A stretch of 27,655 bases of DNA from Silene noctiflora (Eukaryota; Streptophyta; Magnoliopsida; Caryophyllales; Caryophyllaceae), in contig VHZZ01013089.1 of NCBI GenBank assembly GCA_009801015.1, forward strand, positions 15,810 to 43,464. Direction: 5' to 3'. This document shows positions 9,816 through 19,467 of the stretch, piece by piece (position 1 is the first letter of the stretch; every line of letters begins with the position of its first letter). The notes beneath the pieces were generated by a model. It ran no database searches. It was given only the letters and a program-made list of their open reading frames with translations, and was not told the DNA's origin. The position numbers were made by a program, and so were the translations under genes.

Positions 9816-10598
9816 TGTACATGTATTTCGTGGGACATTTGACATCTGATTTAACTTGTTTTGAAAGACACATGTTGATGTTTGAGTATGTCTTACACAT
9901 ATCAAAGAGTAAGACCACAAAGCAACATGTTGCTCAAGCATGGCTATCATCCATTTGAGTATTTTTAACTCTTTCTCAGCTCTCTTGTTGTCAGAAAACG
10001 GAATTATATGGTGCCACAAGTAGGTGTCTTATTATCGGAACCAGTAGATTTTGTTTAGAACGGTCTAAAGCGAAGAACTCTCACAATACCTTTTCATTTA
10101 ACCATATTTAAATCGATTGTACTTGTAGGGTACTCTAAACTTAAGATGGTAAAAAAAAAAAAAACAATTTTAATTGATTGAGAGATGTCACATATGTGAG
10201 TGTTGCGAAAAAGGAGAATGAAAATTCAATAATATTGCTCCTTTCGAACCTACTATTAGACGTTCCTGCTAACGTATCGATTTCATAATTAGATGATTCA
10301 AATAATGAAGCAATCAAACGATCTACGCATGTGTAATAACAGACACGATCATGGTTATCAATAAATCAAAGATGAATGATCAACATTTTTGTCTGCCATT
10401 TGTTTAATTTTGTTAGCTTAATTAGTAACATCATGGATAAAAACAAATGTTAATTACCAATAATTTTGAAATATCTATATAATAATAATTACTATTAATT
10501 AACATGTTTTAAGGATACACCATCTACATAAAGTTTTATTCTTTGTCTCACTTGATCATTAACCTTTTATTGCTTAGTGCGTGTCTTATAATTTAACA
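9816..10598. other. Gene-free stretch
   Basis: AT-rich DNA with a poly-A run near 10150-10164. At 10519-10549 lies a 31-base sequence beginning ACCATCTACATAAAGTTTTA that is repeated almost exactly at 13265-13295, evidence of a dispersed repeat. No gene is supported. Confidence 0.4.
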
Positions 10599-10688
10599 TT
10601 TGATAAACAACGGATTAATTTCGGTATAATCAGATTGCAAAATGTCAAGAAATCAACTCAACCAAAAACGTATAAACAGATTGTAAAA

Positions 10689-10948
10689 TGTTAAGAAATT
10701 AACTTAACCAAAAGCTTAAACTAATGGTTGAAGTTACAAGATCGATTTTATACTCTAACACGCCCCCTTACATGAATGCCCATTGAGCTTGAAGTGTAGA
10801 TGCAATTACAGGCCTTCGCATACTTGGTGCTCAATATTCCACTTTAGAAATTGGGGGGCGGTGAGATTCGAACCCGTATCAAGAAACCAACTCAACCAAA
10901 AGCTTAAGCTGATGGTTGGAATCTCAAGATCGATTTTATACTCTAACA
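10689..10948 (-). mobile_element. TRIM retrotransposon (miniature LTR element)
   Basis: Two 72-bp direct terminal repeats (10689-10760 and 10877-10948) differ at about 11 sites, 10 of them transitions. On the minus strand both begin TGTTAGAGTATAAAATCGAT; one ends in CA and the other in TA. The flanks are TAAAA on both sides (10684-10688 and 10949-10953), the 5-bp duplication of LTR integration. A purine-rich AAGGGGGCG precedes the 3' LTR as a polypurine tract. The internal region is only 116 bp and codes for nothing. The tRNA-binding site next to the 5' LTR (expected TGGTATCAGAGC) seems deleted, so the copy is probably dead. Confidence 0.8.
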
Positions 10949-11250
10949 TAAAAGCAGATTATAAATAAATGACATATTTTATCAGATGGTTTGATTAGTA
11001 TAGGGTAAGCAACATATTGTAAAACAGCATATTGGCCCCAAATATGTTGTTTACCAAACATAACAATTAGTATATTAATTGGTCAAACATGCTAAAACCA
11101 TATAATATGAGGCCCTATTTTGGTAAACGTCGGATTAATTTCAGCATAAGCAGATTGTAAAAGCAGATTATAAATGACAGATTTTAACAGAAGGTTTGAC
11201 TAACATATTATAATTAGCAAAATTAATTTGAGTGTTTGGTAACTGGCCAG

Positions 11251-11562
11251 TAAGAGGATTATACATCCGATGTACTACCACCAGTTTTATAGTTTTTGAG
11301 CATTATAATAAAGTTTTTGAGTTTTGTTTTAAAAATTATGATTTTTACTATAAAGTTTCTGAGTTCATTCACTAAAACATTAAGCTTAAAAAACTATAAT
11401 AAAACTCAAAAAACATTACATAAAAACTTAGTTAAATTTGATTTTTGACGGAAAAAAATTAAAATCTAACTTATAAACTTTAATAAGCTCAGAAAAAATA
11501 CACATATGCTTAAAAACAAGTAAAATCCGAGGTAATAAATCTGATGTATGTTTCTTTTTCTC
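11251..11562. mobile_element. Mutator-like MITE
   Basis: It is flanked by GTAACTGGCCAG (11239-11250) and GTAACTGGCAG (11563-11573), a duplication of 11 bases with one indel and longer than hAT or Tourist types make. The arms are inverted: TACATCCGATGTACTACC on the left and, read inverted, TACATCAGATTTATTACC on the right, followed by GTTTT..GTTTTTGAGCAT / GTTTTTAAGCAT. The centre holds AGTTTTTGAGTTTTG-like repeats in both orientations. The long imperfect arms and 9-11 bp target fit Mutator-like MITEs. Confidence 0.6.
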
Positions 11563-11961
11563 GTAACTGGCAGATTACGATTAGTAGATTGTTAATTTTC
11601 TTTGTAAAATGTAGTAAAAATTTCTAGTTTAGAATATGTTAACCAATATGCTGGGGTAAGCAACATATTGACTCCAAATATGCTGTTTCAATATGTTGTT
11701 ACCAAACACTAAAATCAGCATATTGACTGGTCAAACATGCTAAAATACACTTGAATAATTTTGCCTCTCATCCATACAAACTACGAAAAAGAGGCGTAAA
11801 TAAGTTTAGACTGCTCAATTAATTCTGAAATTCGGTTTAGCTATTTTTGTTCGAACTTTAAGCTTGATTGAAGCTCCTCCTGATCCCAAGTAACTTTGAA
11901 AAATTTAGGTTCGCCCATTTTTATTTTACTTATTTTTAGTAACTCATAGCTATTATATTTA

Positions 11962-12389
11962 CTAGTTTTAGACCCGTGCATAAAAATGCACGGGTTATTT
12001 TTAAAATATTATAGTGATTTTTTTTTCAATTTTATCAATATAAGTATTTGTTATGTGCTATTATGACGATTTTTTCGATGTTAAAAAAATCACCATAATG
12101 ATTTAATCAGTATAATTATTATGGTATTTTTTTTCGATTTTAAAAATTTTCATTTCAATAATTTTTTTTGCGAGATCTTTTAGACATATATTTGTTATGT
12201 TGGATAATTCCTCAGCNATTAAATTTACAAAATTAATGATGCATTAAAAATTAGTGAACTAACACATTAATTCATCAAAATTTATGTGAGTAATGGTATA
12301 AGTAGTGGTGGGGTCAATTTTTTTTTTATTTCCTTAATTTAAGCATCCAATAGAAGTCTTAAAAAGACTTAGCTTTTATATAAGGTAGA
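11962..12389 (-). mobile_element. Non-autonomous Helitron
   Basis: On the minus strand it starts TCTACCTTATATAAAAGC (12389) and ends CTAAAACTAG (11962). Just before that end is a perfect 10-bp hairpin, ACCCGTGCAT / ATGCACGGGT (11972-11981 with 11986-11995), with a 4-base loop. The flanking host bases are A on the 5' side and T on the 3' side. The TC start, subterminal hairpin, CTAG end, A/T insertion and lack of target duplication are the Helitron signature. At 428 bp it has no RepHel gene. One base is N (about 12217). Confidence 0.8.
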
Positions 12390-12601
12390 TTTTATATTTT
12401 ATATGCTATATTTATGACTTAATTTTGAAAAATAAAGTATAAAATTGAATACTCCTATAAGGAAGTATAATGTCGAGTTCTCTCTGTTTCTGACCATAAA
12501 TTTCAAGTACGAGTTTGAACCAGACCCGACCCTAGACTCTACCTTTCAACTCAAACTTAAATTCAATTTAAGTCCTAATTTAGATCAATTTAAACAAGTA
12601 C

Positions 12602-12650
12602 TCAGGACTTAGGACTTAGGACTTAGGACTTTGGACTTTGGACTTTGGAC
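12602..12650. repeat. Seven-unit heptamer tandem repeat
   Basis: Seven units of 7 bases: one TCAGGAC, three TTAGGAC, then three TTTGGAC. The switch of one base halfway shows two rounds of local expansion. It is not a telomere repeat (TTTAGGG in most plants). Confidence 0.9.
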
Positions 12651-12742
12651 TGATATTAATACAACATCATTGGTCACCACACCCTCTACCCATGCTTATG
12701 TCTTTCTGCATGCCACTTTTACCCTAATTACTTAATGCAAAT

Positions 12743-12924
12743 TCTCATTTGTGAGGGGCGATATCTGTCACAAGCTTGTGACAGATTAAATAAAATCCAT
12801 TTGGGTAGATAAAGACAAGTCATTTGTAGTTTTTTAGGTACCCTTGCTTTTATCCTATCTACCCAAGTGGATGATACTTGACATGTCACAAGCTTGTGAC
12901 GGATATACTCGACACAAGGAAGAG
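12743..12924. mobile_element. MITE family A, copy 3
   Basis: The left arm has TCTCATTTGTGAG, then GATATCTGTCACAAGCTTGT. The right arm has GTCACAAGCTTGTGACGGAT, then ACTCGACACAAGGAAGAG. The inner pair is GGTAGATAAAGACAAG and TATCCTATCTACC. This is the best-preserved copy of the family in the window. It lies about 680 bp upstream of the coding start of the secreted-protein gene. Confidence 0.65.
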
Positions 12925-13031
12925 TAATTGATTACTTAAATCCAAACACAAAAAAGTGTTCTTTAGCAACTATCTTTGATTAAGCATCCCTATAATCATC
13001 ATATACATAATAATTAATAGTTATCTTATAC

Positions 13032-13131
13032 CACCACACAATACCATCACTGTGTGGTGCGACGACGGATAAAAAATGATCACTTTATGATAAACAATGA
13101 TCATTTTATGTTAAAAAATGATCAATTATAA
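13032..13131. repeat. Hairpin followed by short tandem repeat
   Basis: CACCACACA and TGTGTGGTG (within 13032-13059) form a 9-bp stem with a 10-base loop. Immediately after, about three units of 21-22 bases carry AAAAAATGATCACTTTATG, AAACAATGATCATTTTATG and AAAAAATGATCAATTATAA. Function unknown. Confidence 0.6.
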
Positions 13132-13492
13132 AAATGGTAATTTTATAATCATAATAAAAAAAGTCATTTTTTCCATAAACTAGACAATTTTTAAGTGATC
13201 GCACTATACAATAATCGTAATAATATAATTTGTTCATATATATTATATTAAAAGGATTTGATAGACCATCTACATAAAGTTTTATTCTTTCTCTCTTGCT
13301 ACACCATCTACCTTTTGTATAGTTAGGTGACTCATATAGATACTTCCACCTAAACCACCTTTATAAAATGTAAACTTACATTCCCTTTTATTTGCTCAAG
13401 GAACATTATAAAATCACCACAAAATCTTGTTCTTTTGAGTAAATAATTCCTCACATTAACACACACATACATTTTTTTGTGTAACCAAAACA

Positions 13493-13500
13493 TATATAAA
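13493..13500 (+). promoter_or_regulatory. Probable TATA box of the secreted-protein gene
   Basis: TATATAAA lies 109 bases before the start of the ATG at 13609. A transcription start 25-35 bases downstream would give a leader of about 75-85 bases with no upstream ATG. Assigned by position and consensus only. Confidence 0.45.
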
Positions 13501-13608
13501 ATCTAGTGCAAAGCAAAACTTACATTAGTTTGTAGTACAAACACATACATAGATCTTTATCTTTATCTTTTGATTCAATATCATTTTCAGAGCTTACTAA
13601 GAAGAGAA

Positions 13609-16600
13609 ATGGGCAAATGCCCTTATCAAAATGGTGTGATATTGTTGATTCTTTTGGTTTCGACGACGGTTTCGAAGAGTTATGCACAGAAGAACAATGA
13701 CACAGAGGATTGTGTATCAGCAGTGGGTGATCCAGGGATGCAAAGAGATGGATTAAGAGTAGCTATTGAATCATGGAATCAGTGTAATGAAGTTGGACAA
13801 GAAACTCTAAATTTTGGAAGTCCTAGAGCTGCTGACTGCTTTGATCTTATTGGTTTGTCTTATCTTTATGCCTTTTTTCTTCATTCCATTATTTTGAAAA
13901 ACGAGTTCGCGTCATTCAGTACCACCTGGTGACGTCTTATCATTGTTTATTTTAGGAGTATCAATGAGTTTGACATGCAAACTAAATGTTAACAAGAGAA
14001 ACCGAGAAATTAAGTTAAGTTAAACTTAGTTATGTATCGGGTAGTATTAAGTTTCAGTAACGCTAGATTATTAAAAAATGAGTTCGTGTCGTTCAGTATC
14101 ACCCGATGACATCTTATCATTCTCCATGATAGGAGTATCAATGAGTTTGACATGTAATCTAAATGTTAATAAGAGAAGCTGAGAATTTAAGTCATCTTTA
14201 ATTATGTATCGGGTAGTATTAAGTCTCAGTAACGCTACTAGAGTATTAAAAAATGAGTTCCCGTCGTTCAATACCACCTGATGACGTCTTATCATTGTCC
14301 ATATTATCAACGAGTTTGACAAATAAGAGAAACCGAGAATTTAAGTCATTTTTAGTTATTATATATCGGGTAGTATTAAGTTTCAGTAACGCTAATTAAT
14401 GGAGTCCGCTTTTTATAGTTTTATTTCATCCGGATTCCGGAGTATATCGAATTCCAATAGTGAGATTGTTGGCCGTAAATTTGGGAGGGAAAAGTGGCCA
14501 AAATGTGATTTTGTGTATCCCTTTTTCAACAAACACCAACACTTTAAGGAAATAAAATTAATGTATGAAATGGTTTCTAAAGAATTTGTTAGCTCTTCAT
14601 TGAATGTCATCAGTTTTTACGGTGGAAAATATATTTGTAGATAAATTCTAGCTAGATTGTCAATTTTAATAAGATAATATTAGTTGCATGATGATTGTTA
14701 CTTCACATATATAAAATCATTTTATCGTAAATTCGTAACAACGTCACAACTAACATTTTTATTAACGTTTTTACTAAATTGGTATGTTCATATTACATAC
14801 GTTATCTACATCATTTTTATTATCGTCTCATAAAATAGATACAGCATGAGATAAACACTTCACACTTGGACATTTCTGACGTTCTAACCTAATACATGCA
14901 TACAATGGTGGAGTGAGGGGAGGCAAGCAGGGGTGTTTTTCCTCGCTGAAAAATGAAAAAATTCGATATTGTTAGTTAAATTTTTGAACTTTTTTCGATT
15001 TTCGCTCATGACATTGTTTATTCGGGCCCTAATTGATGCAAATCTTGGTTCCGCCATTGCATGCATAACTACAGATAATTATTATTGTAACTTTTTTTTT
15101 CCCTTAATTATCTTCAAATGTCTAACCTAAAATTAATATTAATCATACATTCATACATACATTTTATAGGTACAAATCCCTACCAAATACAACACAAAGT
15201 GACAGAAAAAGACAACAAATTAGGAGTAGGAACACCAATTCCAGGATCAAAATCAGAGACATTCAACAATGTTGATCTTTATGCACCTCAAAAAGAAGTT
15301 TATTTAGGTTCAAAATGTCAAGTTCAAGATCAACCAAATCCATGGCATTTTTGGATGATCATGCTCAAAAATGGCAATTTTGACACTTATAATCCCATTT
15401 GCCCTAAAAATGGTATCAAAGTCGGTCCATTCGGGCCGGATTCTCGATTCGATTGTTTCGGAAATGGTTGTATGAGACACCCTACTATGAACCATAATTA
15501 CACTAATTTGGTTGATGATAGTACCTTAAGAGGAAGGTTTTTTGGTACATGGGATATTAATGTTGATTTAAATAAAATAATATCAAATATTAATGGTAAT
15601 AATAATATTATTATTAATAATAATAATAATTTTGGAGGAGAAAATTGTTCATTTTATAGTGTTACATGGGAAAAACAAATTGGAAAAGGAAGTTGGATAT
15701 TTTATAATGTTCTTAGGACATCAAAGAAGTTTCCTTGGTTGATGCTTTACTTGAGATCCGATGCAATTAAAGGATTTTCTGGTGGTTATCATTATGATAC
15801 TAGAGGAATGATTAAAACTAAGGTATGTTCTCTAATTATTTTTTCTAATATGATTAATTATAATAATACAGTTAATTATATCGATATTATTTGTTGTATA
15901 ATGTATGTTCTTTTTTATCGAGTTTAGGCGTTGTTTTCTGGACTTAATTTTATTGAAATGAACTGAATATAATTTATAGAAAGCTTAATTAACTTTTCTG
16001 AACTGAATTTATAGAAAAATGGGTGTGAATAATAGAACTAAACTTTTCCGGACTAATTTTATAGGATCTTAACTGAACTTAAACAAGTTGAACTAAACTT
16101 AACTTTAACTTATAAGGGTTGAACTAAAGTACTAAACTTAAAAGGAGTAACTTATATTATAATCTAGCTATATTATCGTATCTTAATTTTACTATAGTTG
16201 GTCTACAATCAATAAAAAAGTGATACTCGATCTAAGTATCTATTTATAAAATGTGTCGATAAAATGCTTACAGGCCTCATTTGTCTTATACAACGAATGT
16301 TAGTGATACTCTTTAAATTTTCTAATTTTATGAAAATGGAATTACGGACGATATTAGTTTATAAAATGCTTATAAGCTTAATCTATTTATATTAAATGTG
16401 TCGATATCCTACACGGCATGTACTATACCATAAATAGAAATTAGATTATTAGAGACTAAAAGCATATTATTGGATCCAATGTGTTGGTCCATAACCTAGT
16501 TAAATTTGTGACATTTAGTTTGTGACATAACTAACAATGTGACATATATAAAATGTTAATTTTACGGCACTTTTTGTTGATAATAATAATCATCAATTTT

Positions 16601-18715
16601 GTTCATATGTCAAGCTCACTTGGCGTTTAGTTTACTTGTTAGTACTATCTTTCGTTGTTGCATGTGAGATCTTGTCCTAGAGTCAATAACAAGCAAAGGT
16701 TGGTCCCATTGTAGCTTTGCTCATTAATATCGCAAATTCACAAATTATAGAGTAACGCGGTCTGACAGTGTGAGGCGGTTTTACTACTTCATTTCTAAAT
16801 GAATGGTCTTTTTTACATAATTAGACCATCTCGCAGTATGAAATCGTGTCATGCAATAGTTGCTCCTATTGATTTGTATGTTTATATTCATGGCTAATTC
16901 CCTCTTACCTACGACAAATATTTTTTCAGCCGAGTAATATACTTTAACGTTAGATGTACTTTCGATCATGCAGAACTTAAAATCACCAAATTTTAAGGTA
17001 ACGTTCACGCTGAACGTAACCAAAGGAGGCGGTCCTAAGACTCAGTTCTACTTAATGGACATGGGCAGTTGTTGGAAGAACAATGGACAACCTTGTGACG
17101 GTGATGTTACATCAGATGTCACTCGTTATAGTGAAATGATCCTTAATCCTGAGGTGGAGTCATGGTGCAATCCTAGTCGATTGGACCAGTGTCCACCATA
17201 TCACACCTTTCCTGACGGTACCATTGTTCATCGAAGCAACACAACTAAGTTCCCGTATGGTGCGTACCATATGTATTGTGCCCCGGGAAATGCACTTCAC
17301 TCGGAGATCCCATTTCATACATGTGATCCATTCAGCAACCCACAACCTCAAGAAATATTACAGATTTTGCCTCACCCGGTTTGGGGAGAGTATGGTTACC
17401 CTACTAAGAAAGGAGAAGGTTGGATTGGTAATCCTAAGACTTGGTTGCTTGATGTTGGAAGATTGTCTCAAAATCTTTACTTTTATCAGGTTCGATCGTA
17501 TACCTTTTATTACCTTTTTTTTTTCATTTACTATTTACTAAACTGAACGAAATTGGAATGAACTAGACTGAACCGAGTTTTAACACAATTAGAATTTAGA
17601 ATGTAACTAATAATACGTGCATAAATATGTTCTTTTTTCCGTTTTAAGTCTCAGGAACTAAATTAAACAAAACTAAAACGAAACTTGCATTTCCAAATAT
17701 ATTACTCAAAAGAATGGAACAAATATAAAACCAAAATGAATGATTTTAAACATTTATATGTAACAGTGTCGTATGATACGATCTAACTATTATTGATATG
17801 GGTACTTTATATTATCATGCAAACAATTCACTAAATGAAGGTGGGGTCATACCAACAAGTTGTTGTTGTTGTTGACGTCCAAGTTCATAGTTCTGGGAAC
17901 TACAACTTCTCTTTAAGATTGAACCGCATGATTGATGGCGGATTATTTTACCAGTCAAAATAAATGTCAAAAAGTTTTGACCCATATTTACCGACATTTC
18001 ACACAACATCATTACTTTTTGTAGCAAGTCTCCCTTGTGACCGACATACCTGACGCATGTTTGCCACGGGTCAATTACTACCTATGTAGGTAGATAAGAC
18101 AAAATAGATTGTTACTCTTTAGACACTCTGTTTTGTCTTATTTATCCACATGGATCTATTGAAATGAGAATTTTGACAAGGACCCAACATAAAATAAGAT
18201 TGATATTCTAGGATTAGTTTTTATATGCTTTCTTCATTGATCATACACTTGCTTTTTGTTTGCTGTCTAACTGTCTTCATCCACACATCTGATTAAATCC
18301 TACAAGGAACTAATTATTCATTATGATATGACTGTCATACTGTGCGTAAAATGACATGACAAAATTGTCTACATCTTATTTAATGATAGCGATAAATGAG
18401 GTATATGATCGGTATAGGAACGCCAGAAGTAGTAGTGGCATGATTACTTAGACAATGGCGGTATGACGTCGCTGGTCAAGATTAAATTAAGTATAAATAT
18501 CGATACCTTAATGAAGTATAGAGGGTTTTACGATATTAATTCTAATTATTATGCAAAACTTAATGCAGGATCCGGGAACTACACCGATCAAAAGAAAGTG
18601 GTCATCGATAGATTTGGGTGTTGAGGTGTATAGAGATCCTGATCAAGTAATAGAATGGACAGTCAGCGACTTTGATATTATTGTGCCTGCGGAACTACCG
18701 CCCATGCCCATCTAA
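13609..18715 (+). CDS. Secreted plant protein of unknown function (probably DUF7705 family)
   Basis: Four exons: 13609-13852, 15170-15822, 16974-17489 and 18569-18715. All junctions are GT-AG and in frame, giving 519 aa. The ATG at 13609 is the first in the presumed leader and opens a signal peptide (hydrophobic VILLILLVSTTV, cleavage likely after SYA). The mature part is cysteine-rich, with N-glycosylation sites (NDT, NYT, NCS, NVT, NTT). Landmarks: CVSAVGDPGM (35-44), PWHFWMIMLKNGN (139-151), FPWLMLYLRSDA (269-280), GGPKTQFYLMD and GSCWKNNGQPCDGDV in exon 3, HPVWGEYGYP, and RKWSSIDLGVEVY with EWTVSDFDI in exon 4. I recognise this as a conserved plant family of uncharacterised secreted proteins, which I recall as DUF7705; no activity is known to me. 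An Asn/Ile-rich stretch at 225-235 is unusual. Intron 1 holds a triplicated block and a MITE; intron 3 holds a MITE. Confidence 0.85.
13897..14397. repeat. Triplicated block of about 175 bp in intron 1
   Basis: Three direct units start at 13897, 14074 and 14249. Each opens with AAAAA[C/T]GAGTTC and continues with a CGTC-TTCA-TACCACC-like run, a GTCTTATCATT/ATCTTATCATT stretch, GAGTTTGACA and CGGGTAGTATTAAGT, ending CAGTAACGCTA. Unit 3 is shorter by about 25 bases in the middle. The first unit begins only 44 bases after the exon 1 donor. The units have diverged by scattered substitutions, so the array is not very recent. Confidence 0.85.
14903..15059. mobile_element. hAT-like MITE in intron 1
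   Basis: It starts CAATGGTGGAG and ends, read inverted, CAATGGCGGAA. It is flanked on both sides by CATGCATA (14895-14902 and 15060-15067), an exact 8-bp target duplication as made by hAT transposases. At 157 bp it is non-coding. The AATGGCGGAGCCAGGATTT-type motif near 22600 (minus strand) and its relative near 931 look like ends of the same family. Confidence 0.7.
15598..15630 (+). repeat. In-frame AAT/ATT trinucleotide repeat in exon 2
   Basis: Three AAT, three ATT and five AAT codons in a row encode N-N-N-I-I-I-N-N-N-N-N (residues 225-235) within the secreted protein. It looks like microsatellite growth inside an exon, kept in frame because the unit is three bases. It lies between two conserved segments, probably in a surface loop (inference). 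Confidence 0.9.
18029..18172. mobile_element. MITE family A, copy 4 (in intron 3)
   Basis: The left arm has TCTCCCTTGTGACCGACATA and CACGGGTCAATTACTACC. The centre has GTAGATAAGACAAA and the inverted TTTTGTCTTATTTATC. The right arm is shortened: after CACATGGATC it passes directly to GAAATGAGAATTTTG. It is a truncated member, inserted in intron 3 of the secreted-protein gene. Confidence 0.55.
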
Positions 18716-19467
18716 CGGAAGAGCACTGCAAAGTTCATTAGTACGGGAGGGATCCGAGTTGCTAACTGTATGATAATAGCTTGCAACGTATCCTTCTGGA
18801 CATGGTCGCGCTCATATAATAGGGCTATCTATTAGGTACTCGTAGTAGGAATTTTCATTACATTTAGCATCGGTGTGCTAAAATCAAGTAATTCATTACA
18901 GCAGTCGTGAAAATTGTTTTAATCTCATCGAGAAGAGATGCAGGTTGAAGCCTTTACCTGTTTTCACCTTTCGACATTCATCCCAAATCGTTGAATAATA
19001 CTCCTCATTTTTTATATTAATAAAATGGGATGAGAAAACAGGAGCTTAGTAGGCAATCCAAGATCACCCCGACTCAGCGCTCCATTGACATTCTCACAAC
19101 TACCCAAACAAGCCAAGATCACCCCGACTCTTTTCAAGATGTACATGCTGAATTAACTAGGCAGTATCATCGTAACTGGTTTGAACGATGTGATGACAAT
19201 ATGTAACCAGAAGTGGGGTAGTATACTAATAACCCACATATTTTTCCCAGCATATATGAAAATATTACTTTTACGCGGCTGTTAGATCCAATGAGCTTTT
19301 CCTCACGGAATATATGCAGGAAAAAAGATGTGGGGGAATCCTTGTGAAAAAAATGGAGAAATCCGAGACAATGAGTGAGAGGCCGAGGCACTATTAATTA
19401 CTTTACATAATTTACACCTTGTCAATAAACTGAACAATTTTAGTTTACTTCCGCTCTTTGGTGATCT
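18716..19467. other. Tail-to-tail intergenic region
   Basis: These 752 bp separate the stop codons of two convergent genes and should hold both 3' UTRs. A TTAATAAAAT motif near 19016 is a candidate poly(A) signal for the + strand gene. The sequence CAAGATCACCCCGACTC occurs twice (near 19059 and 19113), a 54-base direct repeat. No gene is supported. Confidence 0.4.

Larger units (their letters stand above)
10599..11755. repeat. Tandemly duplicated repeat block (two copies)
   Basis: Copy 1 (10599-11105) and copy 2 (11113-11755) start with GGATTAATTTC and GTATAA/GCATAA and end with TGGTCAAACATGCTAAAA. Shared inner motifs include GGGTAAGCAACATATTG, CAAATATG and TTACCAAACA. Copy 1 is split by a TRIM (10689-10948) and copy 2 by a Mutator-like MITE (11251-11562). 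A third, more diverged relative lies at 3021-3340. No coding capacity is seen. Confidence 0.65.

Noticed and set aside
10855-10880. tRNA-like B box (GGTTCGAATCTC on the minus strand), suggesting a SINE or tRNA gene
   Set aside because: No A box at the right distance and no cloverleaf. The paired 72-bp terminal repeats and TAAAA flanks explain the region as a TRIM.
10783-10968. Open frame of 61 codons
   Set aside because: It lies across the TRIM internal region and one LTR, and has no protein resemblance.
12602-12650. Interstitial telomere repeat
   Set aside because: The units are TTAGGAC and TTTGGAC, not TTTAGGG.
13570-13608. Upstream extension of the secreted-protein frame
   Set aside because: The extended frame begins with TTG, not ATG. 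The ATG at 13609 opens a clean signal peptide and is the better start.
15966-16150. Repeated GAACTGAA/GAACTAAA motifs in intron 2 as a tandem array
   Set aside because: The spacing is irregular and no unit can be defined; it is treated as cryptically simple AT-rich DNA or an eroded repeat.
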